Part shown: positions 10,526 through 22,348 of the stretch, piece by piece
Layout of the letters: every line of letters starts with the position of its first letter
Position numbering within the stretch: position 1 is the first letter of the stretch
Assembly (NCBI GenBank): GCA_003996215.1
Contig: QJPP01000316.1
Span: 744,001-808,000, forward strand
From: Jaltomata sinuosa
Taxonomy: Eukaryota; Streptophyta; Magnoliopsida; Solanales; Solanaceae
DNA length: 64,000 nt
Reading direction: 5' to 3'
Made by a program: the position numbers and the translations under genes
Notes under the pieces: generated by a model
The model's input: only the letters and a program-made list of their open reading frames with translations
Told to the model about the DNA's origin: nothing
Database searches by the model: none

Positions 10526-11370
10526 GTAATTGACTGGCAATGTCATCGAAAGGTATCGCCTGGAACACTTGTAATGTAAGAACTTTGCAACTTTGAGAGC
10601 TTAGTACAATTATAATGTGAGAATTGAAATTCAGATCCTTTCTAACAAGAAAGTAAGACCCGATTTATAGCTAAAGCATTAAGAGACAAGATCCATGATT
10701 TATGTCTTCGTAAGCCTATTAACATCACTGAGTAACGATTAGCGACGATTCCAGGATCTTACATAACGATTGGAACTTTGAACTTATCATGATCATATCT
10801 TGTCCGGTCACAACTGGTTAACCGATCCCGTAATTTAGGAGCTAGCTAGGCGAGCTCTGCACCGATCTCGACTGTCTTGACCCTTGATTTTTCATGAATA
10901 GGACTATCCTTTTCGATCACATTTTGAAAATTGCATTTAGTATTATCTTCCTTGAGTCATGTTGACGTATTCTTCTTGCCACATATTGCTTCTTGACTCC
11001 GTCTAAGTCTTTTAAGTTTGGGTTTCACCCTATACAGTGACTCATATGGTACTTGTCCTTGGGCAATGCCTTGAGGCTCATGTAGGAGATTTAGTGCTCA
11101 ACCATCAGAGAATGAATCGTATGATTGTGCTCCACCAATACATCTGAAAATAGGGGGAACTCTCTAAAGTTTTCCTCAACTAATTTGAATTAGCAGTTGA
11201 ATCACATTGTGATAACAATTGAGATTGTGCTCCCCAATATTCTCCTATGTTTTCAGTACAAGCAACTGGTATTCGATATTTCACCAGCTATTTTAAAGGT
11301 TTCATATTTTTCAAGGATTGAACTCAATGTTTCTATCAACGAACTAATTTATGAATATAAAAGCCCTCGT
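10526..11370. other. spacer between dispersed repeat copies
   Basis: Moderately AT-rich, with normal-looking text around 10640-11140 (for example GAGCTAGCTAGGCGAGCTCT) but no frame longer than about 70 codons and no recognised protein. It may be the interior of a decayed element bounded by the two ~300-bp repeats, since these lie in direct orientation on either side. Confidence 0.35.
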
Positions 11371-11697
11371 CAAACTAGTAAAATTGGGTTTAATTTCCAT
11401 ACATGAAGGCACATCATATGTTTTTTGATTTTGTATTTAAAAGGATGGTATGAAGATTGTGATGTAATAGTATCATGTCTTCAAATTTTTTAGTAGAATC
11501 CAGGGATTTAAAAGGCTGTAATGTGGTTCTTTACCCTTAAAACGATAATGAAATTTATACACGTAATTTAAGGATAACACGAGTTCAATTAACCAGATAA
11601 TGAAATTACAGTCAATTAACTTGCAAGAAATTAGCAATAGATAAATAAGTGAACAATGTGAATTGAGATATAAGATTGAATTGCCCTAAGCTTCGAT
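11371..11697. repeat. dispersed ~300-bp repeat, copy 2
   Basis: Direct-orientation copy of 10222-10525 with small indels. Its end (CTAAGCTTCGA) abuts the first base of GRP2 duplication copy B at about 11694. The upstream text ACTAATTTATGAATATAAAA extends the match to the third, partial copy at 13661. Confidence 0.7.
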
Positions 11698-12289
11698 CAA
11701 TAGATGAATAATTGAGAAAAACAGAGTCAAAAGTTATTCCCTGACTCAACCACTCCATTAATATCAGGCGAATACAAGCATTTAACATTCCCATCTCATG
11801 GACCTGTTATTCAACAACATACTTTCAATAAATGAATAATAGCATACGAATCTAAAATCCAACTTTAGATTAAAGTGTCGTCAAATAGAAACACCAATGG
11901 ACAAAGGAAGGGCCATTTGCAACTTTTCCCCATACTTCCAATGAATTCCCCCTTATGTTCATCTCCCCCACAAAAACCATTCAATCATTACTAGAAGCAT
12001 TATCAACGAATATTAAATATATAACATAGAAACTTTAGCAGCTCAATAATTGATATTGCTTCCACCAAAAGATGTATGTTTAATTGTACAGAGAGTAACA
12101 ATTGCAGCACCAACAAAAATAAGACTCCCCATTACCACTAAAGCAAGAAAGTGATACTACTAACTACTACTAAGGGCAGAACATAGAGATAAGCAAGCAA
12201 CCATATCCGAGAAAACAGTAAAGATAATCGGTGACAAAAATCACCGGAGACATCAACAACTTAAGATAAAGAAACAAACATAACGATGA

Positions 12290-12940
12290 TCAACGACCAC
12301 CGCTGGTGCATTCACGGGCAAAATGACCATCTTCACCACACTTGTAGCAACCGCCACCACCACCACCGCCACCACTGCCGGAGTACCTACCACCTCCACC
12401 GCCGCCACCAGAATATCTACCACCGCCGCCGCCGCTGCCGCCATCCTGGGTACATTCCCTAGCAAAGTGTCCAGACTCACCACACTTGAAACAGCCGCCA
12501 CCACCTCCTCCACCACTTCCGCCTCCACCATAACCACCACCACCTCCTCCGTAGCCACCGCCTCCACCACCATAACGACTTCCTCCACCATATCCACTGT
12601 CACCACCACCATAACCACGGCTACCTCCTCGGCCACCACCACCGCCTCCATAACCACCACCATCTCGGCCTCCTCCGCCGCCGCTACGTGAACCACCTGA
12701 AACAGCAGCACCATCAGGTCCGGTAACATCTACAGCCTTAGTACGGCCGTCACCGCCGGACTCAACCTCGTACTCGACGGTCTCACCATCAGATAGGCTA
12801 CGGAAACCCTCAGATCTGATACCAGACTGGTGAACAAAGAGATCGTCACTGCCATCATCAGGAGTGATGAACCCAAAACCCTTTTGGTCACTGAACCACT
12901 TAACGGTTCCGGTAGCCCTCTTTCCACTCTCTTCCGCCAT
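12290..12940 (-). CDS. GRP2: cold-shock-domain glycine-rich zinc-knuckle RNA-binding protein (copy B)
   Basis: Intronless, 216 residues, start [16 protein letters not shown] at 12940. Domain order is the same as copy A: cold-shock domain (residues 8-75, KGFGFI and LFVHQ intact), Gly-rich RGG tract, CCHC knuckle [14 protein letters not shown], a longer Gly/Ser/Tyr spacer with a repeated GGRYSG unit, and a second knuckle [14 protein letters not shown]. The start MAEESG is closer to the remembered Nicotiana GRP-2 than copy A. All RNA-contact motifs and Cys/His ligands are intact, so both copies look functional. The size difference comes from the Gly-rich repeats. Likely an RNA chaperone with a role overlapping copy A. 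Confidence 0.93.
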   Translation of the reverse strand: MAEESGKRATGTVKWFSDQKGFGFITPDDGSDDLFVHQSGIRSEGFRSLSDGETVEYEVESGGDGRTKAVDVTGPDGAAVSGGSRSGGGGGRDGGGYGGGGGGRGGSRGYGGGDSGYGGGSRYGGGGGGYGGGGGGYGGGGSGGGGGGGCFKCGESGHFARECTQDGGSGGGGGRYSGGGGGGGRYSGSGGGGGGGGCYKCGEDGHFARECTSGGR

Positions 12941-12959
12941 TTTTTTAACTCACAAACAG

Positions 12960-13084
12960 AAACCCTAAAAACCCTTTTGTGTTCCCTTTGGAATTATCAC
13001 CGTGGCCCTTTTCACAAAGGGAAGGCTCAGCTATATAGTGAGAGACTGAGTGCCACGTTTTCTGGGCCCACAGTAGAGTGGGCC
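12960..13084 (-). promoter_or_regulatory. core promoter of GRP2 copy B: telo-box, TATA, site II
   Basis: On the minus strand: telo-box TTAGGGTTT (12960-12968), a TATA-like CTATATAG (13031-13038), and TGGGCC motifs at 13063-13070 and 13079-13084. Order and spacing match copy A. The TATA core has changed from TATATAA to TATATAG, which could affect strength. Confidence 0.6.
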
Positions 13085-13660
13085 ATGATTTTGTGCTTTG
13101 GAGAATTAAATCGACGGTTGAAAATTATCGAGGCAAACAGACGGTCAGGGTCTCTAGATTGGAAATTGGGATAAGACCAATGATCAAATTTCAAATGCTT
13201 GGACGATTCTATCCTCGTTGCAGAGTGAATAGAAAGGGAGTTACTCTGTGAATTACTAGGGACAGTATAGTCATTTAATTATTTTCATGCAGAAAACGTT
13301 GCTGTTCCTTCTGTGTAGCAGTCAAAGAGTTGTCATTCAACAAATATCAATCAAATAAAATAGACCTTGTAACTTAGAGCACAGTTCGATGGTAGGGAGT
13401 AATTTACATTTTTATCCTTTTTTGGGTTTTTATATGTGTTTGGTATTCAAATTGAAATCCGATCCGATTAAATTTGAATATAAATTTCACATAATTCATT
13501 TTTTTGGGCTATCCTGACAAATAGTCTTTCATTTATAAGGATCAAACCCAAAATCTCACATTAAAAGTTAAAGAGATTCCAATTATCCTATCATAGACCA
13601 TTTACATCCTGATCCAAGGACCTCTTCCTATCTCATTTATTATTCTTAACCAAAATGTAT

Positions 13661-13765
13661 CTATGAACTAATTTATGAAATTGGGTTTTCCATTTACATG
13701 AAAGTACAAGTATATGTTTTTTATATTTTGTATTTAATGCAATGGAGTCAAGATCATTTGAATTA
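13661..13765. repeat. dispersed ~300-bp repeat, partial copy 3
   Basis: CTATGAACTAATTTATGAAA, then TTGGGTTTTCCATTTACATG and AAAGTACAAGTATATGTTTTT match the first third of copies 1 and 2 in the same orientation. It lies on the far side of GRP2 copy B. Confidence 0.55.
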
Positions 13766-15688
13766 ATGTTGTGGTATTTTATGTATTTAAAATGTAGTAC
13801 TAGAAATTATTGTATTCTACACGTAAGCTACAATTATTAGATATTTTATTTTTCCATTGAACTTTTCTTCTTCTTTTTTCAATTATAAATATACAAATTA
13901 GTGTTGTATCCCCATCGTTGGGTTGAATGCATTTGTTCTTTTTATTGAGTTTTGGACAATTTTAACCTTGTAGTTAATTTTTTTTTTAGGTTGAGTTAGT
14001 CAGGGACCCTCTTTTTAATTGTGCTATCGAAATAAGGCTATTCGATATTAGACCTCCATCTTAAATTGTTTATGTTTGGCTTTGTGTGGGTGTTGAGTCA
14101 TCTTAATCTCTTCTTTATACGATATTTAACGATCTTTACTTTTTGAGCTAGTTTATTGGTTGATAGGGCCTAAAGTCTATTTTTTTTAAATCTTACTTGT
14201 GTTTTCAATTAAGCACTTTCGTTGGACTTAATACGTTTTGGTGATTGACAAAATGAATTGAGCGAAATAAGTGGTTTGGACCAATTGAACAAACATGGAA
14301 CATGTAGACTAAACTAAATGAACCGGCTAAGTAATTTCATGTTCCATTCCAGCTCTAGCCTGGGGTAGGACTCCTAGAACGAAGAAGTCTCTTGATATTG
14401 ATAACTTGAAGAAAGATTTTGGAGTCTAAGACATGCCTATCTCGGCTAAAAGCTTCGCACGGTGTTGGACTGCCTTAGTGCGTATCTAAAATTGTGTGAC
14501 AAGCAAAATAATTTACCTCCAAGGCAGAAATCAAGCAAATAAGTAAAAACATGTTTTAAAAAGTTTTGACTAGTTGTTCGAGTGCAACTTAATACAAAGT
14601 ACCAAATTGAATAATCTATTTCATATGTTTTACAATCTTCATATATAAATATTTTGTATGAGGAATATAATCAAGGTGTATCTATTTTAGTTTTCGCATC
14701 ATTTAAGTAAAATCATAGAAAAATTCAGCTCTAAGTTAAAAGTAACTTGGAAAAGACTCAACAACCTACGGGATTAGAGTTATAGTTCCGAAATTGCATG
14801 TCTTGTAATTTAACATTGTTTTAGTGGAAATTGAGACAAATCCGACAGATGATGGTTTTTCACCTTTGTGAACCTGATGTTTTTCACATTAAAAATATTG
14901 TGTTGTTACTTTATTGCTCTTTACATTTTGCAAAATAGTCTTAAAAAAGAATTAAATAACATGATCCATCACTTAAGCAAAAATCAGGCATAAACTCAAT
15001 TCACTTCCTCTTGTATTATTAGATAATGCTAAATATCAACTCCATTTTTTATTTTATTTTTTTGTAATTTCGCGTTCTGTTAGTAACATTGTTCTCAGTT
15101 TGGGTCCATTGAATTGTTTGATCGACCTCACAACAAATACCAGTAGTCCAGTACTATCTCTATAAAAATCAAATACTTAGATCATAATAATACTAATAGA
15201 TTGGTAAAATATTTGCATACTCTAATATAAGAAATCTGTTTAGTAATAATATTAATTTACTTTTACTAATTGGTCAATTAAAATATGGATCATTAACTTG
15301 ATAGTCATAGAGTGATGGTGCTATATCATAGTTTTGAGTATTAATTGCCTATTTTAGATATTCTGAGTGGAGACGTGAACTGTTTTTCTTTTATTTTTTT
15401 AGTGGTGAGAATGGGCCTTGATTATTAGAAAAGATAAAATGTTGATGGTAAAATTATGGACCATTTATGTAAATGTTCCCTTTTAATTCGTTATTTAAAT
15501 TTTGTCTCTACTTTTTAAATTGTACAAATATAACTTGCGCGAGTAACAAAATATCAGATTGTCAATATCTACGATAATTTAGTCTTTGATCTAACATTTT
15601 TTCATAATATTTTCAATTTATTCAAAAACAAATATATTTAAAATTTAAACCAAGAGATTCATAAGTTAGTAGAGAATTTAAAAAAAAA
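13766..15688. other. AT-rich spacer
   Basis: Nothing identifiable. The text is AT-rich with scattered poly-T runs and no convincing coding frame, tRNA or terminal repeats. Confidence 0.5.
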
Positions 15689-15689
15689 T

Positions 15690-15712
15690 GGGGGGGGGGG
15701 GGGGGGGGGGGG
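15690..15712 (+). repeat. 23-base poly-G run
   Basis: An uninterrupted run of 23 G directly after a nine-A run plus AT. It is a mononucleotide microsatellite able to form G-quadruplex-like structure. The true length may differ because such runs are error-prone in sequencing. Confidence 0.9.
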
Positions 15713-15769
15713 TAAATTCATTTAATTTGCCTTCTAGAAAAAAATCTCCTTAAAATGTTGAAGGTGAGA

Positions 15770-16130
15770 TATTATCATTCGATACTTTCAAATTTTGGTT
15801 CGATTTTTAAATTATTAATCTTTCAATAGTGTGCACCGAATAGTTTGGTTAAATTTTTGAAAGTTCAATTCGATTTAATTTAATTTTTTAAATTCAATTC
15901 TTCGTTATTTACAGAGAATGTCAATAATAAGCAACAATAAATAAATGACATTAGTTCTCCGTTGGGAAGACATAATTGACATTCTTTTTCTAATTCATTG
16001 CTTCCTTATCTTTGACATTCTACGTAAATAATTGAATCGAAGAATCAAAATCGAATTAATTTAAAAAAAAAATGAATTAATTCGATTCGATCTAATTTTT
16101 TGATTTTATGGTATTTATGCCCACTCTTAA
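15770..16130. repeat. foldback (long inverted repeat) element
   Basis: The arm at 15868-15945 (TTCAATTCTTCGTTATTTAC, then AGAATGTCAATAATAAG) is the imperfect inverse of 15974-16055 (CTTATCTTTGACATTCTACG, then TAAATAATTGAATCGAAGAA). The pair could form a long hairpin and belongs to the non-autonomous foldback or MITE class. Confidence 0.55.
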
Positions 16131-16863
16131 ATAATAGGGATTAGGAACAAGTCGAAATGTAGTCATAACATGTAGGTGAATAGTCAAATTGACCCATATC
16201 CAATTGTCATTTGTAGTCTTCATAATTGTTCCTTGTCACTTTCCAATCCATATCAATGTTGGATACTCCAGGGTGTACCTTTCAACAAAGGACAGATAAA
16301 TATCTTGAATTTCTCAGTTCTCAATTGTAGCAAATTTGTTTGAAGTAATTTTTTTTTTCTCTTTTAACATTCTTAATAAAGAAACTTAAGTCACTCTTCT
16401 TTTTTCATTTGAGTGTAAAGAGTTTCTCAATTTTCAAGACTTGAACTCGATAGCCTCTAGGAGGAGGAAGAATCTCATACACAGGAGACCTCTAGGAGGA
16501 AAGCCAATCATGCTGTGCCAATTAAGGGTCAAATTAGAGACTAACTGATTCATCATAAATCAAGAGTAAATTTACGCATCAACTATCAAAATAAAACCAA
16601 AATATTGCAAAACTTTTCTCTAGAAACATGTCACATACTACATTAATTAACCAACACTAACAAGATCCTCAAATAAGGCTAGATTAGAAAAAGAAAAAAT
16701 CAAGACATAGGAAAAGAGGGAGGGGGGGTGTAGTGACTCGCAAATTTACACATACAATTCATCTTAAACTCTCTTGGTCTTCATCCATCGTTCAACTCAT
16801 ACAGTCTTGCCAAATTAGGTCTTTTTAACCCTGTTTAATTTCCAAGCATGAATGACCACGAGC
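16131..16863. other. downstream flank of LAX2
   Basis: AT-rich. The only oddity is a short direct repeat CCTCTAGGAGGA at about 16455 and 16490. The part next to 16864 is presumably the LAX2 3' UTR. Confidence 0.4.
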
Positions 16864-19800
16864 TCATAGGTGGTGATGGTGAGTGATGTTGGCCGGAGCA
16901 GGCCTTGGAGCGCCAACATGAGGGAGGAATGGTGGCGGGGATCCCGGTGGAGGTGAGCATTGGTAACACTTGGTGAAAAGACCAAATGTGTCAATTTGAT
17001 GTATGAAATTGGTCATGCTAGCCCAACCACCAAAACCAAACCCAACAATAAGTACCCAAACCACAACAAATATGTTTATTGTAAATGTTCCCGCCCAACG
17101 TCCCACAAATTTTGGGGGTTGCTCTACCGCATTCTGCATAACGTGTGAAACTTATAATCAGCACATATTCATAACACACCAAAATTATACATTGTTAGTG
17201 CATAGGACATAAATTCAATTCAAATTCTGATTCTTCAATTTATTTTGCTTTCAAGTTCTTATTTTCCTCTCTATAAGTGAATAGTCTAAACATAGTGTTC
17301 CAGACTTTTAGTCAAAGTTGAAAACGAGTTGGATTGAGATGTGTCACCTGGCATTATTATGTGTTAATAGGAATATCTATAATGTTTGGACTATTCCTAC
17401 TAGATATTAGCTCCAAGAATAAATAGTCCTTTTTCATTTCACATTAAATCCAAACACTATATACAATGTGAGATGTGACTTCACTTTATTCCTCCTTTTT
17501 ATTCTCCATTGGTCCTTGGGAATCATAATATAAGATTCTTTCATATTTTATTCCATTTTTGAAGTATAGATTGGTGACAACTTTAAGGGATCGACTATGT
17601 ACTAGACGTACCTCTCGGGCTGCAGCCGTTTTAAAGGTGAACATGTGAGCGAGAGCCGGGATAATGTAGACGGTGAAACTAACGAGGAGGGAACCAACGG
17701 AGGAGTTAATAGGGCCAAAGAATGGGAATACAATGGCCAGAAACCATATCGGAATCACCACCGGCAATCGCGCCGCCGCCCTCTTGCATAGGCTCTTGCA
17801 GTCGTGTATGCCTATGGCTTTCTCCCATACAAAATACAATGGTGTGCATGCAAAACCAAATGTTATAAACTGCAAGAACAAGTTAAAAAACAACAACTCA
17901 ATGTTAGATTCGAATTAAGTATCTTAATTCTATATATATTCCTTCCGTCCCATTTTAAATGTCATTTAAGGTGTGTTTGGCATGATGGAAAATGTTAAAT
18001 CTAATAACTTTGGTTCAAACTCTTGTTTGTATTAAAAAATTTAATCTATTCAGAACCTAGTAAGCAAAACAAATTGTGGTATAGAACCTATAAACTAGAG
18101 GTAAGGGTTGGGAGCTGACAATGAGCTTCATTTTTTCCTAATTTTTTGGAGAAAATATTTTGATCAATCAAAAAATTAATAAATATTGTTTTTCCTCAAT
18201 ATCGAACACACCCTTAATAGCATTCGTAACTAGTCGAAATATATATAGCTATGTTGGTTGAACTTTTCAAAAATATATATAGCTATGTTGGAGTATATAG
18301 TAATTAAACAGAATAAGAAAAGTGCCTGATGAATGAGCATGAGGATGACAGCCATGTCTCTGAAGGGTGATTTAGGAAGAAGAGAAAAGGCATTGGAGTG
18401 ATCAAGTAGCATATCACCAAATGCCCAATACACTGATGCTGCTGATGGAAGGGTCAGTGTTAACACATAAAGTGTTGCCCATAAGTATATTGCCTTAAAC
18501 TTTTGTGGTTTCCACATCGCGTGCATTATTTCTCTGCCCAACAAATCACAACAATTTTAGTCTCTCCTCATTGCAAATTCATGAATTAAGGACACATAAA
18601 ACATAATGACATGTAACCCTCAATCAAAACAAAATTATATTTGCCCAACATGTTAAAATACAATAATAATATAATTATTCCTTACTATAACTATAAATTT
18701 GCATTGTATATTGTGAAAAAACTTCAATTCCCTCTGTCTCAATTGATTTGTGATACTTCCATTTTTAGTCTTGTACCGAAAAAAATATACTTTCTTTTTT
18801 TTAACTCCTAATGAGATGATTTATAGTCATATAAAGTATCTACAACTTATGTAAATTCCAAGTTTCAAAAGTTTTTTTTTTGATATTTACACACCGTGAT
18901 CAATCGACTACAGTCACATAAATTGGAAAGAAGGTGTAGTATTTTTTCAATGTACTGAGTACTGACCAACCTACTAGGAGTAATTAAATGCCTTTTACAG
19001 TTCACAGAAGCTAAAAATCTAGTTGAGTAAATATCAAGATCTATTTGCAGTCCCTTTCATATTTATGATGAAATTATTTCTTGCTTCTTTTCCTTGGTTA
19101 ATGGTTCCTTTCAAACAGAAAAAAGAACATAAAAGGAAGAGATGTTCAGAGTATTTAACCATTCTCCTTCATTCATTCAGTAACAAAAAAAAAAAGCAAA
19201 AGTGATAAAGGAAAAAGATATTTTGCTTTCTAACTTGAAAAGGGTAAAAAGAGTTCATAGGAAGTAATGACTTTTTTCTTCCCATTGCCTGAGAAAAGGC
19301 ACTCTGCCAAATTGAAAAAACAAAATAAAATCACAAATGCATGTAAAAAGCTAAAAGTAAAAGTTACAGTTGTATGGAGAATAACAATAATAGTTGTTTT
19401 GACAAGGATTGGTCACCACGTAGTAAATGTCAAGTCTGAGGGAATATTTAATCTCTTAGACAAAATAATAATACAAGTTCAATTCTTCAGAATATGTTGA
19501 AATTAGTCTAGGTTAAGTCATTTTCACACAAGAATAATGTTATACATGGGGGCGGAGCTAGCGTGGAGATTTCGGGTCAGGAAAAATCCAGTAATTTTTG
19601 TTCAAATCCCGTATATATAAACCTTCAGAATTCATAAGTACTCCAATACTCTATTTTTAGTCTTACTTGAATGTTATAAAAAGGAAATAATTTGCGCTAA
19701 ATTAAGATTATGCTCTTACACAGTAACGGCATGTCCCCCAAATGTGTAGAGAATATTTGTTGCTCCTGTGAAGTATAGAACCATTTTTGTTGGACCTGAA

Positions 19801-21269
19801 TGCTTCACCCCCTCCACCTGTTTTTATTACCAAAAAAAAAACATAAATTTCAAATTACTAATTAATTATTCATGAATCTCCATATATGTATAGATGTGAT
19901 TAAAGGTTTTCGCTAATTAGGATCTATTCTTGCTCAAACTCTTCGAAAAATATCAATGAGTGTGTGTCAGATACTCCAAAAGTACTACATATTTGGAGGA
20001 TCCAACACAAGTGCGATGACATTTTTGATTTGAATTCATGTCACAACTAATATTTAGTAACAAAGTGACTTCATTTATGTAATAGAGCACGATAAAATTC
20101 AGTAACTATACGTGAAATTAAACGAGTATGTACCTGGCCATGGAGGAGTGATGCGACAGTAAGATACCAAGCAGTGTAAGTGGTCATTAATAAGCCAAGA
20201 AAAGACCAGATTCGGTAGTTGTGAAAAGATGGAATGAATACAGTTGTTGCACAACATGCTCCAAATATATAAGTCCAAGTTCTTTTGTCCAAATTATCAT
20301 TTATGTAATATATATTGCTGCAATATTTCAATATAATACACAATAAATCAATATCAGTAGGAAAAAAAAAAACAGAAATATGCAGGGGAGGGGCAGGTAG
20401 AAAATTAAACAAATTACAAACCTTGCACAAGCTATAAGTTGAATGACAGATCCAAACAGAAGAAAAGTGCAATTAAATGCCAAACCAACGTTCCTCCAAT
20501 GTTTTCCTAGTAACCCATCAAGAACTTCAAACCACTGCGCACACACACAAAAAAAATTCACATAAAAATACAAGCATTAAATTAAAAAATACTATAGAAA
20601 ATCAGAACGCCATGTGAAAAAATGGATTTATACAGTTGTCCTTCCCCTTATGTCACAGACAGAGTATCTAGTATTAACTTATATCTTGTCGGAGTGTCCT
20701 TAAGTTAAATAAAAGAAAAACACCCCTTCGAAACCAGAAAAGTTTTTTTTGATATAAGTTCGAGTTGATGTTGCTTATGAAAAATTCTGCGTACGCTATT
20801 GATTGATGTACCTGAATGACGTGGTTGCGGAAATCAACTTTTTCTCTTTCTTTTCTGGTTCTGTACTCAATGTAGAGAATGCTAATGAGATAAGCAGTCC
20901 AACTGCCTAATAAACCATAGAAGAGTTGAAATGAAACGCCAGAGAGCATTCCCAGTTGAGAAAATGAGTATGGTAGTGTCAATAACACTTGAGCTACCTG
21001 AAATTAAATTGGTACATCAATGTGTTAGAGAAAGAAAGAAACATTAGTAAGGGATCTTGGATTTTCAGTTAGACACTTATACTTTGCGGGGATCCTATTA
21101 ATACCTGATTAGAAGCACAGCTAAACCAAGCATCATAAGCAGAGCCACCATGCCAGAATAAATTAGACAATTTGGATTTGATATCATTATTATTAGGCTT
21201 CCCTTCACTCTCCATCTCAACATAATTTCCAACTATCACTGTTTCCACCACTTTGTCTGAAGACTCCAT
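16864..21269 (-). CDS. LAX2: auxin influx carrier, AUX1/LAX family (LAX2 type)
   Basis: Eight exons on the minus strand: 21105-21269, 20812-20997, 20422-20534, 20134-20317, 19720-19817, 18326-18533, 17612-17869, 16864-17133. They join in frame to 493 residues (family 480-490). The start MESSDKVVETVIVGNYVEME and the segment HWRNVGLAFNCTFLLFGSVI match LAX2 better than AUX1. The protein is an 11-helix AAAP-family permease that imports indole-3-acetic acid with protons at the plasma membrane. LAX2 acts in vascular patterning in Arabidopsis. Landmarks: WHGGSAYDAWFSCASNQ, GSWTAYLISILYIEYRTRKE, FGGHAVTVEIMHAMWKP, GFGFGGWAS, and a Pro/His-rich C-tail. Exon 6 ends HQ at a GC donor (CAG/GCACTT) rather than GT. 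All other introns are GT-AG. No frame breaks. Confidence 0.95.
17968..18215. mobile_element. hAT-like MITE inside LAX2 intron 6
   Basis: The ends AAGGTGTGTTTGGCATGATG and ATCGAACACACCCTTAA are inverted repeats (GGTGTGTTYGRYAT core). The element fills about 250 of the 456 bases of the GC-AG intron. It carries no coding sequence. Confidence 0.5.
18727..18943. mobile_element. Stowaway-like MITE inside LAX2 intron 5
   Basis: The left end TTCCCTCTGTCTCAATTGAT and the right end ACATAAATTGGAAAGAAGGT are imperfect inverted repeats of the CTCCGTCYCAATTTATGTGA type seen at several places in this window. The rest of the 1.2-kb intron is AT-rich. Confidence 0.45.
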
Positions 21270-21385
21270 CTTCTTCTTCTCCTTTTACTAAAATGTTTAG
21301 CAATATATGTGGTATAGGCAGTTCACTACTGAAAATGGACTTAAGACAGAGCTGGCTGTCTAGTACCAAGCATACTGGTCTATGC

Positions 21386-21395
21386 TATATTTATA
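21386..21395 (-). promoter_or_regulatory. TATA box candidate of LAX2
   Basis: TATAAATATA on the minus strand, about 117 bases before the ATG at 21269, in a typical plant core-promoter position. Confidence 0.5.
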
Positions 21396-21957
21396 TTCAG
21401 AGAAATGAAATGTTAAAACAACTTTGTTGGGTGGGCCTGTCTCCTTTCTAGGTGACCCCCCCCCCCCAACACACACACACACAAAAAGCTTTTGTTTTTC
21501 AAAAAAGGAAAAAAAGAAGAAGAAAATGGGGAATAGGTGTTCTTGAAGGGTGAGAATTCATGAGTAGAGTTAAACGATTAGAATGTGCCCACTAGTTGTC
21601 ACTTAAAAGTACACACGTATATTGTTGAATGCTTAGAATGAGATTATATTTTACACTTAAGGGTCATGTGTTTGGTATAATGAGAAATGCTTTTATTTTC
21701 TAAAAAAAAAAAGTAATTTTTTTTTTGATGTTTAGTGAGTAAATATTATCTTAAAAGCAATTGATATTAACCTACGCAAATACTATGCTGATGGCCGGTG
21801 AGAGCAGAGGGCAGAGTACTAGTGGGTATGGTGTTTTTGAAGGGTGGGAATTCATGACTAGAAATAAAGCATGATCACGACTTAAGAAAAAATCTTGAAA
21901 AGGCTAAAGGAAAGGAAGGAAACGATTAGAATGTGTCCATTAGCTAGTTGTAATTTA

Positions 21958-22336
21958 TAACTTGTTTGGTCAAGCTTATTTTTTGTCAAAAGTGCTTTTT
22001 TTTCTTTTTAAAAGTGCTTATTTTAAAAAATTAAGGTGTTTGACCCAGCTTTTGGGAGAAAATAAGTGCTTCTGGAATATCAGAAGCTGTTTTTGAGAAG
22101 CTAAAAAAAGGAGCTTCTCCCTAAAAACACTTTTTGAAAAATACTTTTGATAAAAAATACACTTAAAAACACTTTTAGGAAGCTTGGTCAAACGTCAGTT
22201 GCTGATCAAAAGTGTTTTTTAAATTTATTTTCGAAACACAAATTGTTTCTCATCAAAAGTGTTTTTGAAAAGTACTTTTGAAATAAACACTTTTCAAAAT
22301 AAATTGATTTTAGAAGTTTGGTCAAACAGGCTATTA
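21958..22336. mobile_element. MITE-like element with GTTTGGTCAA ends
   Basis: ACTTGTTTGGTCAAGCTTAT at the left and AGTTTGGTCAAACAGGC at the right read as imperfect inverted repeats. The interior repeats AAAAACACTTTT/AAAGTGTTTTT units in both orientations and could fold back. It sits just upstream of the LINE and is probably the older insertion. Confidence 0.45.
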
Positions 22337-22348
22337 AACTATAAACAC

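Larger units (their letters stand above)
11694..13087 (-). repeat. GRP2 tandem duplication, copy B
   Basis: Counterpart of 6796-8148. It shares the downstream flank (GAATAATTGAGAAAAACAGA), the 3' UTR text GCACCAACAAAAATAAGACT, the CDS, the telo-box leader and the GGGCCCA promoter motifs. Confidence 0.8.
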
